Below are positions 41,660-49,585 of a DNA stretch of 49,585 nt, piece by piece. A model generated the notes under the pieces. It was not told the origin of the DNA and did not search any database. It saw only the letters and a program-made list of their open reading frames with translations. A program made the translations under genes and the position numbers. Within the stretch, counting starts at the first letter, position 1. Every line of letters starts with the position of its first letter. The DNA is from Ornatilinea sp. (GTDB lineage Bacteria; Chloroflexota; Anaerolineae; Anaerolineales; Anaerolineaceae): positions 1-49,585 of the forward strand of contig JAHDQE010000010.1 of the NCBI GenBank assembly GCA_018433975.1. The letters run 5' to 3'.

Positions 41660-42543
41660 ATGTCCTTAAAACGCTTGCGCTTTCGAAAAGAAGTCCATTG
41701 AGCAAGCAGCATTGCGCTGAGCATAAGTAAGCATCCAATAAATTGCTGGATTGAAAGCATCTCTCCTAAAATAATCCATCCAAACAGGACTGCAAAGACG
41801 GATTCGAGGCTTAAGATAATAGCAGAGTCTGTTTCAGGCGCAGTTTTTTGGCCAATCACCTGTAAGGTATAGCCCAAACCAACCGATATTATTCCGGTAT
41901 AAAGGATGGCCCACCAGGTTACCATTAACCCATTTAGGGTATCCCATTCAAAGAGTAGTCCGAAAATGGTCCCTAATAATCCACATACCACGTACTGTAC
42001 AAATGCTAATTTCAACCCGTCCGTTTTCTTTGCTAAAGCACCAATAATAATCACATGAAGTGCCCACATTACGGCCCCTGCCAGTTCAAGTCCATCCCCT
42101 AATCCTAATTGAAGAGAGCCATCCATGCTTAAAAGAAACATTCCTGCCAGGGCCAATAATGAGGCAAACCATGCATTAATAGATGGGATTCTTTGCCAGA
42201 ACAAGGTTAAAAAGAGGGGAACCAGTACAACGTATACTCCTGTGATGAAACCTGCTTTCCCGGCAGTTGTATACCGCAATCCGGCATGTTGAAGAGTGGC
42301 AGCTGAAATCAATATCGTTCCGGCCAAAGCCCCTCCGTATATTTCTTCTTTTTTAAATTCGAATTTACGGCCTCGGAAAAAAGCCAGGACGGTCAGTGCA
42401 CCTAATAGGAATCTCAACCCATTGAAAAGTAAAAAGCCAAGATTAGCGGCGGCAGCTCTTTGTGCAGAGAAAGCACTCCCCCAAATGACGGCTACCAGCA
42501 ACAAAAGCATGTCCGCGCGAAAACGCTCGTTCCCATCTTTCAT
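41656..42543 (-). CDS. EamA/DMT-family transporter
   Basis: A 295-residue membrane protein with about ten hydrophobic helices in two homologous EamA halves. MLLLLVAVIWGSAF at the start and the second-half WAILYTGIISVGLGYTLQVIGQK and SLESVFAVLFGWIILGE segments are typical of drug/metabolite exporters (RhaT/YdcZ-type). Substrates are often amino acids or their derivatives. It overlaps the stop of the convergent M20 gene by four bases. The ribosome site is weak. Confidence 0.88.
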   Translation of the reverse strand: MKDGNERFRADMLLLLVAVIWGSAFSAQRAAAANLGFLLFNGLRFLLGALTVLAFFRGRKFEFKKEEIYGGALAGTILISAATLQHAGLRYTTAGKAGFITGVYVVLVPLFLTLFWQRIPSINAWFASLLALAGMFLLSMDGSLQLGLGDGLELAGAVMWALHVIIIGALAKKTDGLKLAFVQYVVCGLLGTIFGLLFEWDTLNGLMVTWWAILYTGIISVGLGYTLQVIGQKTAPETDSAIILSLESVFAVLFGWIILGEMLSIQQFIGCLLMLSAMLLAQWTSFRKRKRFKDI

Positions 42544-42750
42544 CTTTGCACCAATGCATTCACCCTTGTGATTTTAATTTTTCTTGATGCCTGATAGTCA
42601 CCAAAAGAAGTATTATAAATGCAAAAAGTTGGCTTTACGCAAGACCTTTTGCAAATTGGGGTGGATTATTCCAAAAACGGGTTAGGAAAGTAAAAATCGA
42701 GAAGCCGTACAGCACAAAACGGTTGGTTTTTGTGGGTGCTGTGCCCGGTT

Positions 42751-43779
42751 CTAAGAAACATCCGTTTTTTCTTTTTGCCAGCCACAAGATGAGCGCACTA
42801 CCAGCTTGGTAGGCAAAATGATATGATAAGGCTCTTCTTGCGGTTGCTCGATCATTTTGATCAGAGTTTTAGCGGCCACGGAACCTACCAGCGGAATTGG
42901 TTGTTGGATTGTTGTTAACGGAGGAATTGTCAGGCAAGCGGAAGGAATGTCGTCAAAACCAATAATGGCGATATCGTCAGGCACCGTATAGCCTTCCTCT
43001 TGCAGGGCATGAATAGCACCTCCCGCCATTGCGTCGCTGGCAATAAAAACGGCATCCGGTTGATAAGACAACATTTTTTTCATTGCCTTGGATCCGCTTG
43101 AAGCAGTAAAATCTCCTTCGATAATTAAATTCATATCGAGTTCAAGGTTGTGTTCTTTTAATGCATCAAGATAACCCTGGTAGCGGTCCCTGCCCACGAT
43201 CATGTTTTGAGGCCCAGTAATCGTTCCAATACGCGTTCGTCCAAGTTCCACCAGGTGATTTACGGCAACTTTTGCCGCTGCCCAATTATCTACGTCTACA
43301 TAGCTAATGTTAGGATTTGTTGGATGCCGGCCGATAAGGATAAACGGTAATTTCCTTTTAACAAGAGCTTCTACGATGGGATCATTCATCATCATGGAAG
43401 ATACAATTACACCATCGACCAATCCGTTATACATCATCCTTGAGATCATCCGGCGTTCGTATTCAGGCTCGGCCAACCAAAGCATAACGGAATAATCATG
43501 GACATTACATTCTGAAGATACACTTTGTATCAGCAAAGGGAAAAAAGGATCGGTGAAAATTGCGTTGACGCCCATTGGGATTACTAACCCCAATACTTTA
43601 GTGTGTCCCGCTGCTAACCCGCGAGCTGCCAGGTTGGGTTGGAAATTAAGTTGTTCAACGATCTCCAGTACCTGTTTTCGGGTACCTTCGTTTACATTTG
43701 GATCACCGTTGATCGCTCGTGAGACAGTTGAACGGGAAAAACCGCTGAGTCTGGCTATATCTTCTAGTGTCAGGGGCAT
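42751..43779 (-). CDS. LacI-family transcriptional regulator
   Basis: A 342-residue repressor. The N-terminal helix-turn-helix and hinge are textbook: LTLEDIARLSGFSRSTVSRAINGDPNV (3-29), with the hinge near NFQPNLAARGL. The C-terminal periplasmic-binding-protein-like domain (about 60-335) ends in GSVAAKTLIKMIEQP and LVVRSSC. Such proteins usually respond to sugars or nucleosides. There is no sugar gene beside it; the FGGY kinase is 22 kb away. Possible targets include the adjacent EamA or amino-acid operons. The 207 bases after its stop hold only a weak inverted repeat. Confidence 0.93.
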   Translation of the reverse strand: MPLTLEDIARLSGFSRSTVSRAINGDPNVNEGTRKQVLEIVEQLNFQPNLAARGLAAGHTKVLGLVIPMGVNAIFTDPFFPLLIQSVSSECNVHDYSVMLWLAEPEYERRMISRMMYNGLVDGVIVSSMMMNDPIVEALVKRKLPFILIGRHPTNPNISYVDVDNWAAAKVAVNHLVELGRTRIGTITGPQNMIVGRDRYQGYLDALKEHNLELDMNLIIEGDFTASSGSKAMKKMLSYQPDAVFIASDAMAGGAIHALQEEGYTVPDDIAIIGFDDIPSACLTIPPLTTIQQPIPLVGSVAAKTLIKMIEQPQEEPYHIILPTKLVVRSSCGWQKEKTDVS

Positions 43780-43955
43780 ATCTTTGTTTTCCTATCAATC
43801 ATTACTTGGTTTGTTTATATATTTATATACTGTTTGATTTGAAAATAAAAGTATATCAACTGTTTTGTGTGCTGTGGGATAGTCGCCAGGAATAGCTTGA
43901 AAATGGTAAACTATTAATAGTCCCTTTTATCAAATAAAATCATGAGGAAATCTTA

Positions 43956-45566
43956 ATGAACAATAAAGCTGTCCAGCCTCAAGTTCAGGATACCACCAAT
44001 CGTACCGGATTAGTCGCTCGTTCTACTCTAATTGTGATGGTAGGATGGGCCGCTTCTATAGTAATTGGATTATTGCGTCAACGAATTATTGCAGGACAGT
44101 TCGGCACCGGTTTTCAGATTGATGCGTTCACAGCTGCAAATGTTGTCCCGGAATTAATTTTCACCATGCTTTCGGGGGGTGCGCTCAGTTTTGCATTTAT
44201 GCCGGTTTATACTGAGTTGTTGGATAAAAACGGCTATGCGGATCGTCTTTTCAGCCAGGTAGTTAATTTAATCTTTTTGGTTACTCTTATAGCATCCGTG
44301 CTGGTTGCCATATTGGCCCCTACCTTGGTGAAAGCGCCTTGGGGAGTGGGAGCAGAATATAGTTTGGAAGTGCAGGATCTCATCATTCGATTAATGCGGT
44401 TGCTTCTGTTGTCTACGATTCTTTTCTCTATCAGCAGCATTTTGACCGCAGTGTTGTATGCACACGAACATTTTATTATTCCGGCTTTGCTCCCTTCTAT
44501 GTATAGTTTGGGGATTATCCTGGGGGCTCTGGTGCTGGCGCCACGCATGGGAATCTTTGGAATCGCCTGGGGGGCAGTGCTGGGAGCTTTTCTTCATTTG
44601 GTGATCCAAATCCCCGGTATTCTTTACTACAAGGTTCGTTGGTTTCCAAACCTTGCATTTGACGGACCGGTTCGCCGGGTAGCGTTTTTGATGATTCCCA
44701 GAGTGATTGATCTTTTCATGGCCAGGGCAAGCATTAACTGGCTCAATGCTACGCTGAGTTCGCGTCTTGGTGAAGGGCGATTGGCGGCGTTAGATTTTGC
44801 TTATCGCTTGATGAATATGCCATGGACTTTGATCGGTACAGCCATTGGTATTGCTGTTTTTCCCACGATGGCAGCGCTGGCTGCAAAAAAGGATGTAGAA
44901 CAACAGCGTAAGGCTCTCAGCGGGGCTTTACGCGCAATTCTCACCCTGGCTATACCGGCGGCTGTCGGGTTATTCTTCCTTGGAAAGCCAATCATTCGGC
45001 TTTTATTTGAAGGCGGCGAGTTTACCCCAGAAAGTACCGAATTGGTATTTTATGCATTGCGCTTTTATACAGTTGCATTGATCAGCCAATCAATGCTGGA
45101 GGTGGTCGTACGGGCTTTTGCGGCCCAGCAGGATACCTATACGCCTTTATACGTTTCTTTCTTTACAACGCTGCTCAATGTTGGATTGGCGATTTGGTTA
45201 GCACGTCCAATTGCCTCAGGTGGTTTAGAACATGGCGGACCGGCGTTGGCGAATGGGCTTGCTGTATTGGTGGAATCCTTGATTGGTTTAACCATTCTCA
45301 GTATCCGTTGGAAAGGTATTGATGCTCAAAGAATTTTGTTGGATTTTGTAAAGTCTTTGGCAGCGGCTGCAGCAATGATTGCCATCATTTTATTGTGCCA
45401 GCAATTCCTTTCAGGGTCTGATCTTTATCTGCTTGTTCTGGGTGGTGGCCTGGGGGCTGCCGTTTATTTTACCGTTGCATGGATGTTGGGAATTCGCGAG
45501 ATAACAGAGATTCCGCTGGCTGTGTTTCAACAGTTTCGTGTTAAACACACCCGTCAGGCAGAATAA
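43956..45566 (+). CDS. murJ: Lipid II flippase MurJ (MviN family)
   Basis: A 536-residue polytopic protein with about 14 helices. The MviN signatures are present: LRQRIIAGQFGTGFQIDAFTAANVVPELIF near the start, GALSFAFMPVYTELLDK, and FDGPVRRVAFLMIPRVID ahead of the second half. It would flip lipid II across the membrane for wall synthesis, in line with the M23 peptidase gene. A GAGGAAAT stretch precedes the ATG. It is 16 bases upstream of folB. Confidence 0.92.
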   Translation: MNNKAVQPQVQDTTNRTGLVARSTLIVMVGWAASIVIGLLRQRIIAGQFGTGFQIDAFTAANVVPELIFTMLSGGALSFAFMPVYTELLDKNGYADRLFSQVVNLIFLVTLIASVLVAILAPTLVKAPWGVGAEYSLEVQDLIIRLMRLLLLSTILFSISSILTAVLYAHEHFIIPALLPSMYSLGIILGALVLAPRMGIFGIAWGAVLGAFLHLVIQIPGILYYKVRWFPNLAFDGPVRRVAFLMIPRVIDLFMARASINWLNATLSSRLGEGRLAALDFAYRLMNMPWTLIGTAIGIAVFPTMAALAAKKDVEQQRKALSGALRAILTLAIPAAVGLFFLGKPIIRLLFEGGEFTPESTELVFYALRFYTVALISQSMLEVVVRAFAAQQDTYTPLYVSFFTTLLNVGLAIWLARPIASGGLEHGGPALANGLAVLVESLIGLTILSIRWKGIDAQRILLDFVKSLAAAAAMIAIILLCQQFLSGSDLYLLVLGGGLGAAVYFTVAWMLGIREITEIPLAVFQQFRVKHTRQAE

Positions 45567-45582
45567 ATAAAAGGAGGAAGTT

Positions 45583-45942
45583 GTGGATAAAATCATGATC
45601 CGAAATCTGGTAGCGCGTGGCATCCTTGGCGTTACGGAATGGGAGCGCAAAGAGCCGCAGGATATTTTAGTCAACATTGAACTGTTTACTGATTTAAAAA
45701 AATGTGGAAAGTCGGACAAAATAACAGATACCGTCAATTATGAAACGATTGCGGAAGAAACATTGAAAATTGGCAGTACTGCTCACCGTCAGACTGTGGA
45801 AGCCCTGGCAAATGATATTGCAAAAATGTGTTTGGAGAAAAAAGAGGTTCAAAGGGTGATGGTTCGTGTTGAAAAATCGACTTTACTCCGATTCTCCGAT
45901 GCCGTCGGTGTAGAAATTGAACGAGTACAGGGTGATTTCTGA
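45583..45942 (+). CDS. folB: Dihydroneopterin aldolase
   Basis: A 119-residue enzyme of folate synthesis that cleaves dihydroneopterin to hydroxymethyl-dihydropterin. Family marks are KIMIRNLVARGILGVTEWERKEPQDILVNIEL at the start (quoted as positions 3-34), TVNYETIAEETLKI and the catalytic Glu/Lys region VEALANDIAKMCLEK with VRVEKSTLLRFSDAVGVEIER at the end. The start is a GTG at 45583 with AAGGAGG six bases upstream. No other folate genes are in the window. Confidence 0.9.
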   Translation: MDKIMIRNLVARGILGVTEWERKEPQDILVNIELFTDLKKCGKSDKITDTVNYETIAEETLKIGSTAHRQTVEALANDIAKMCLEKKEVQRVMVRVEKSTLLRFSDAVGVEIERVQGDF

Positions 45943-46029
45943 TTTACATAGTATGGACCACCCGGTTAACGGATAGCCCCCAGGAAGCTGATTTGAGAAT
46001 TAATTCCCGATTTTCTATGAGGTGCAAAA

Positions 46030-47604
46030 ATGAAAATTAGTTCAGTTGAAGAAATGAGGTTGATGGATGAAACCGCAATGCTGGAGTATGGAATACCTTC
46101 TGAACTTCTTATGGAAAATGCGGGGCATGCGGTCGCATCGGTTATTCAAGAGAACTATGGGATTCGCGGCAGTTCATTTCTCGTTTTCTGTGGTGCCGGA
46201 AACAATGGTGGGGATGGATGGGTAATTGCTCGAAAATTATATTCCATGGGTGGAGAGGTTAAAGTTTTCCTTTTTGACTCTCCTGAGAAATATACCGGAG
46301 CAGCTCAGCTTAACTACAATATTGTTTCCCATCTACCCATTCCCGTTAGCCGGATCGGATCAATTAAAGAGGTTCAAACGGATTTTCTGAATTGTGATGT
46401 GGTGATCGATGCCATTTTTGGGACAGGTTTATCTCGTGAAGTGAGTGGGATCTATCAAGAAGTTATTGAAACCATTAATTCGTGTGGTAAGCCGGTTTTT
46501 AGTGTAGATATCCCTTCAGGAGTAAATGGGAACAATGGTCAGATTTTGGGCGTGGCGGTACGGGCTGCTCACACCATTACTTTTGGATTGCCTAAAGTTG
46601 GCAATCTGCTTTATCCTGGATATGAGTTAGGTGGAAAACTTCATTGTGCACATATCTCTTTCCCTCCCTCATTGTATGATGCTGATTCACTAAAAATAGA
46701 GCTTAACACATCATTACCTTTACCGTCACGCGATCCGGCTGGACACAAAGGGGATTTTGGAGAAGTTTTATTTATTGCTGGGTCCGCAAATTATTATGGA
46801 GCGCCCTACTTTGCTGCACTCTCGTTTTTAAATGCAGGTGGAGGATATTCAAGGTTAGCAGCTCCACGGTCTATTGTTCCTTTTATTGCCAGTAAAGGAA
46901 GCGAGATAGTTTTTCATCCACAGGAAGAAACTTTATCCGGCTGTATTGGGCTTTCAAATTTACAGGCTTTACAAAAGTTGAGTGATCAAATGGATATGGT
47001 GGTTTTGGGTTCTGGTTTTTCTTTGGATGAGGAGGCTCAGGATGTGGTTAGTAAATTGACTACGCGCATTAATAAGCCTTTATTAATTGATGGCGATGGT
47101 ATCACGGCAATTGCTCAGAAACATCATTTGATACGATCCCGTACTGCGCCAACTATTCTTACTCCGCATCTCGGAGAAATGTCTCGTCTTACAGGTCTGG
47201 ACATCAACACGATCAAAACTAATCCGATTGCTGTTCTTCAGGAAACCTCTCGTGAACTGGATGTGATTGTTGTTTTAAAAGGCGCTCACACAATGATTGG
47301 ACTTCCAACCGGACAGGTCTATCTAAACTTAAGCGGTAATTCCGGTATGGCAACGGCCGGGTCTGGCGATGTGTTGACCGGCACAATTGCCGCAATGTTT
47401 GGCCTTGGCCTTTCGGTTGAAGATGCCTCTCGAAAAGGTGTCTTCATCCACGGGTTGGCTGGGGATCTAGCTGCCACCGCCAAAGGTGTAGATGGCATTA
47501 CTGCTCAAGACATCCTGGAGTATCTGCCTTTCGCCTTGAAACAGGACCGTGCAGGGCTTTCAGAAAAATTATCTAAGCGTTACATAATTCCGGAAATAAT
47601 TTAA
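46030..47604 (+). CDS. nnr: Bifunctional NAD(P)H-hydrate epimerase/dehydratase
   Basis: A 524-residue repair enzyme. The N-terminal YjeF epimerase (about 1-215) has MDETAMLEYGIPSELLMENAG, CGAGNNGGDGWVIAR and the catalytic DAIFGTGLSREVSG. The C-terminal ADP/ATP-dependent dehydratase (about 225-520) has PAGHKGDFGEVLFIAGS, LTPHLGEMSRLTG and NSGMATAGSGDVLTGTIAAM. Together they convert damaged NADHX/NADPHX back to NAD(P)H. The fused form is common in bacteria. It lies 87 bases after folB and may share its transcript. Confidence 0.95.
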   Translation: MKISSVEEMRLMDETAMLEYGIPSELLMENAGHAVASVIQENYGIRGSSFLVFCGAGNNGGDGWVIARKLYSMGGEVKVFLFDSPEKYTGAAQLNYNIVSHLPIPVSRIGSIKEVQTDFLNCDVVIDAIFGTGLSREVSGIYQEVIETINSCGKPVFSVDIPSGVNGNNGQILGVAVRAAHTITFGLPKVGNLLYPGYELGGKLHCAHISFPPSLYDADSLKIELNTSLPLPSRDPAGHKGDFGEVLFIAGSANYYGAPYFAALSFLNAGGGYSRLAAPRSIVPFIASKGSEIVFHPQEETLSGCIGLSNLQALQKLSDQMDMVVLGSGFSLDEEAQDVVSKLTTRINKPLLIDGDGITAIAQKHHLIRSRTAPTILTPHLGEMSRLTGLDINTIKTNPIAVLQETSRELDVIVVLKGAHTMIGLPTGQVYLNLSGNSGMATAGSGDVLTGTIAAMFGLGLSVEDASRKGVFIHGLAGDLAATAKGVDGITAQDILEYLPFALKQDRAGLSEKLSKRYIIPEII

Positions 47605-47756
47605 CTCGCCACAAACCTGGAAAAAAATTTACTCGCAAAAATTGTACTTATATTTTGGTGAGCTGGCGTAAGAAAGTCATGAAAATACAATTTTTCGTCA
47701 ATTTTAATTCGTTTTCTAGTGTACACCACTGGTAAACATTAAAGCAGGCCCCCTAT

Positions 47757-47772
47757 TGTGACATTAATCACA
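47757..47772. promoter_or_regulatory. CRP/FNR-family-like palindrome
   Basis: TGTGACATTAATCACA carries both exact half-sites of the CRP consensus (TGTGA-N6-TCACA). It lies about 85-110 bases upstream of the candidate -35/-10 and 435 bases before the binding-protein ATG, a position usable for activation. Which regulator binds is unknown. Confidence 0.55.
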
Positions 47773-47819
47773 TTATTTGGTTACAAATTGAAATATCATT
47801 ATTCATCCGATTTCGCTAT

Positions 47820-47879
47820 ATTAATAAAGTATTAATGTTTTTGTCACTTTATTAATAAGTTATTAACATTTCTGTCAAC
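47820..47879. repeat. Two tandem ~28-base direct repeats with 31-base period
   Basis: Unit 1 (47820-47847) reads ATTAATAA-agt-ATTAAT-gtttt-TGTCAC, and unit 2 (47851-47879) reads ATTAATAA-gtt-ATTAAC-atttc-TGTCAAC. The 31-base period equals three helical turns, so two proteins would bind on the same DNA face. The repeats overlap the candidate promoter and look like tandem operators. Confidence 0.6.
47841..47869 (+). promoter_or_regulatory. Possible promoter of the binding-protein operon
   Basis: TTGTCA at 47841-47846, 17-base spacer, TAACAT at 47864-47869, both inside the tandem repeats. Transcription would start near 47877, leaving an untranslated leader of about 315 bases. Other weak -10-like elements occur further down (TATAGAT near 47926), so the start is uncertain. 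Confidence 0.4.
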
Positions 47880-48028
47880 ACTCTACCCCCTTATCTTTTT
47901 AACTGTGTTTTAACTTTATAGATTATCCAGCCGCTTTCGGATCAAAGAAAGTTCACTTTAAATTAGTTGAACCGGGTAATTCTTAATGCTTTTAATTAAA
48001 TACATTTCCGATTATTCCACTCACTCTC

Positions 48029-48078
48029 GCACCTCTTCCCTGCTGGTACAGCCAGGTTGAAGTGGTGCATTTTTATTT
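48029..48078 (+). terminator. Terminator-like hairpin in the leader, candidate attenuator
   Basis: GCACCTCTTC (48029-48038) pairs with GAAGTGGTGC (48059-48068) with one mismatch, with further pairing CCTG/CAGG inside, and is followed by ATTTTTATTT to 48078. It lies between the candidate promoter and the binding-protein gene, 125 bases before its ATG, with no gene upstream on the same transcript unless nnr reads through. It could end nnr read-through or act as an attenuator. Confidence 0.55.
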
Positions 48079-48103
48079 GCTAATCGAGTTTCTCCCACCT
48101 GAA

Positions 48104-48196
48104 ATGAAAGGAGGTTTATATCGGGAACAAAATATATTCACAAAAATTGTTAGAAACTGTTTCCACTATGTTTTACCTAAGGAGAGTAAAAAATGA
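48104..48196 (+). CDS. Short ORF (30 codons) overlapping the binding-protein start, possible leader peptide
   Basis: An ATG at 48104 opens a 30-residue frame (starting MKGGLYREQN, ending PKESKK) whose TGA at 48194-48196 overlaps the ATG of the next gene in an ATGA arrangement. Its own ribosome site is poor. A perfect AAAGGAGGT (48107-48115) lies inside it without any start codon at the proper distance. It may be a translationally coupled leader peptide or chance. No family recognised. Confidence 0.3.
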   Translation: MKGGLYREQNIFTKIVRNCFHYVLPKESKK

Positions 48197-49443
48197 GCTT
48201 TCACAGGAAGAGAATAACGCTTTTATTTACCGTCCTTCTGCTTGTCTCAATTGTTTTTACCGCATGCGCTCCTGCAACGCCAGCAGCTCCAGCTGTCGAA
48301 GAACCCTCCGTTGAAGAATCTACAGGAGAAGAAGCTGCCGAGGAGGTCGCTGAACCGGTTGAACAGGCAGCAGAAATTCCCGATGTTATCAAAATCGGCG
48401 TCAACGAGACAATGACAGGATGGGGAGCACCTTATGGAGATATGACCTGGAAAGGTATTCAGCTCGCTCACGATCACAAACCGGAAGTGCTCGGGAAACC
48501 CATTGAATTGGTTCTGGTTGACAATAAGAGTGAGAAAAGCGAATCGGCTATTGCCGCACAACGTTTGATTGAAGTCGAAGATGTGGTTGCCGTAGTAGGC
48601 GTGAACTCAAGCTCAATGGCCATGGCGCAGAACGAAGTACTGGATAAAGCGAAAATACCTTCAATCGGCCCTGCCTGCACAAACCCACTTGTAACTCTGG
48701 ATAAGCCATACGCTTATCGCGCCGCATTCATCGATCCTTTCCAGGGTTGGGCAGCAGCCAAGTTCGCGACGGAAGAGGTAGGTGCTAAAACCGCTGTCCT
48801 CTTAATCGATATCACCCTCGACTATTGTGTTGGCCTAGGCAATTATTTTCGCGAGAATTTCATTGCCATGACCGGTGATGATCATAGCGTCCTTGGGTAT
48901 TTCTCCTTCCAAACCGGTGACCGCGATTTCACTGCGCAGCTCACTCAAATCAAAGCTTTGGATCCGGATATCGTTTTTGCGCCAAATGAATACGCGGAAG
49001 AGGCGGCTATTCTCCAGCAAGCCAGGCAGCTCGGTTTGACCCCGGACATCATCTTCATGGCCGGTGACTCTGCGGATGTGCCTGAACTTCTGGAAATTGC
49101 AGGAGAAAATGCTGAGGGCTTTGTATACACCGCACAATTCCATCCGGATGGCTATACCCACCCGGAAGCTGTGAAATTTGTTGAAGGCTTTCAGGAAAAA
49201 TATGGAATCGAACCGGAAACCTTCTCTGTGACGGGTTACGATGCTTATCTGATTATGATCGATGCGATAGAACGAGCAGGCAGCACAGATCCGGACGCAA
49301 TCAAAGCCGCATTGGACGAGACCGATTTCGTTGGTGCGCGTGGTGAAACCAAATTCGACGAGGAAGGGAACGCCGTCCTCGGATGTCCTGTTATCGAGAT
49401 AAAGGACGGGAAGAAAACTTTTCGCTATATTGCAGAACCGTAA
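48193..49443 (+). CDS. Branched-chain amino-acid-type ABC transporter substrate-binding lipoprotein (LivJ family)
   Basis: A 416-residue type I periplasmic-binding-fold protein. The lipoprotein signal ends at Cys25 (VFTAC), followed by an Ala/Pro/Glu-rich acidic linker (26-62). The family core is KIGVNETMTGWGAPYGDMTWKGIQLAHD (quoted as positions 66-93), AQRLIEVEDVVAVVGVNSSS, GDRDFTAQLTQIKALDPDIVF and VTGYDAYLIMIDAIERAGS. It binds a branched-chain amino acid, amide or related ligand for uptake. AAGGAG lies seven to eight bases before the ATG. Permease and ATPase genes are expected beyond the window, after the hairpin at 49467-49498. Confidence 0.92.
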   Translation: MSFHRKRITLLFTVLLLVSIVFTACAPATPAAPAVEEPSVEESTGEEAAEEVAEPVEQAAEIPDVIKIGVNETMTGWGAPYGDMTWKGIQLAHDHKPEVLGKPIELVLVDNKSEKSESAIAAQRLIEVEDVVAVVGVNSSSMAMAQNEVLDKAKIPSIGPACTNPLVTLDKPYAYRAAFIDPFQGWAAAKFATEEVGAKTAVLLIDITLDYCVGLGNYFRENFIAMTGDDHSVLGYFSFQTGDRDFTAQLTQIKALDPDIVFAPNEYAEEAAILQQARQLGLTPDIIFMAGDSADVPELLEIAGENAEGFVYTAQFHPDGYTHPEAVKFVEGFQEKYGIEPETFSVTGYDAYLIMIDAIERAGSTDPDAIKAALDETDFVGARGETKFDEEGNAVLGCPVIEIKDGKKTFRYIAEP

Positions 49444-49466
49444 AAGTTAACCATAATCTAGAAGTT

Positions 49467-49498
49467 TATTAGGGAGGGTTACCAAACCCTCCCTAATA
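49467..49498 (+). terminator. Strong hairpin after the binding-protein gene
   Basis: The arms TATTAGGGAGGGTT (49467-49480) and AACCCTCCCTAATA (49485-49498) form a perfect 14-bp stem with a four-base loop ACCA. There is no T-run after it on the plus strand. It is therefore more likely an mRNA-stabilising or partial-termination element within a longer liv-type operon than a full terminator. Confidence 0.6.
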
Positions 49499-49585
49499 CA
49501 AAACGAAACGTTTTTCTCTGCATATACTTATGAACGGATCCGCAATATGAATATTTCCCTATTCTTACAGTTTCTAATTAATGGA

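Noticed and set aside
42709..42742. Inverted repeat ACAGCAC/GTGCTGT after the LacI gene as terminator
   Set aside because: Seven base pairs, long loop and the T-run is displaced by several bases; left unassigned.
1..49585. tRNA, rRNA, CRISPR or insertion sequences
   Set aside because: I looked through the intergenic stretches and saw no cloverleaf, rRNA-like, spacer-repeat or transposase sequence.

Overview
The window is about 49.6 kb of a densely coding bacterial chromosome with moderate GC. The gene set suggests a Gram-positive-like or monoderm lineage, most probably Chloroflexota (Anaerolineae-like). Signs are lipoproteins whose lipobox is followed by a Pro/Thr/Ser- or Glu/Ala-rich linker, a surface protein with a four-tryptophan (NBR1-like) Ig domain on a Thr-Pro stalk, LapA-like and M23/LysM envelope proteins, several apparently leaderless genes, and no recognisable outer-membrane genes. 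The taxonomic call is inference from gene style. I saw no rRNA, tRNA, CRISPR array or insertion sequence.

Layout. 1-2.3 kb: end of a MacAB/LolD-type ABC exporter operon. 2.3-5.6 kb: minus-strand tyrosine recombinase, FW-domain surface protein and a small membrane protein. 5.9-10.1 kb: Rrf2 regulator followed by pstSCAB without phoU. 10.2-12.5 kb: a two-gene unit of a predicted ribbon-helix-helix protein (probably starting at AUA) and a dynamin-like GTPase, with its own promoter, operator-like dyad and flanking terminators. 12.6-17.6 kb: MFS transporter, M24 peptidase, LysM/M23 peptidase, LapA-like protein, metallophosphoesterase lipoprotein. 17.7-22.2 kb: FAD oxidoreductase (GlpD-like), FGGY kinase, low-molecular-weight phosphatase, NusG paralogue.

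22.2-30 kb is an iron/stress neighbourhood: DtxR-family regulator with a DtxR-box-like site over its promoter, feoA, a FeoB split into separate G-domain and membrane-domain genes, feoC, a two-component system with a Gly/Met-rich sensor insert, a Nudix hydrolase, a ferritin-like/VIT1 fusion and a glutaredoxin-like protein. 30-42.5 kb is an amino-acid catabolic island, mostly on the minus strand: ornithine aminotransferase, ornithine carbamoyltransferase, a P-loop protein of the cyclic-2,3-diphosphoglycerate-synthetase type, an aminotransferase, an ornithine-cyclodeaminase-family protein, a threonine-dehydratase-like enzyme, a complete polar-amino-acid ABC transporter, a divergent M20 hydrolase and an EamA exporter. 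Part of it resembles the ehu/eut (hydroxy)ectoine-utilisation layout but lacks its ring-opening hydrolase. 42.7-49.6 kb: LacI regulator, MurJ, FolB, NAD(P)H-hydrate repair enzyme, then a long regulated leader and a branched-chain-amino-acid-type binding protein that probably opens a liv operon running off the window.

Best candidates for something new are the RHH/dynamin unit with its AUA start and promoter-proximal dyad, the eutBC-like island with its unexplained P-loop protein, and the leader of the last operon, which combines a CRP-like site, 31-bp-period repeats, a terminator-like hairpin and a short ORF overlapping the binding-protein start.
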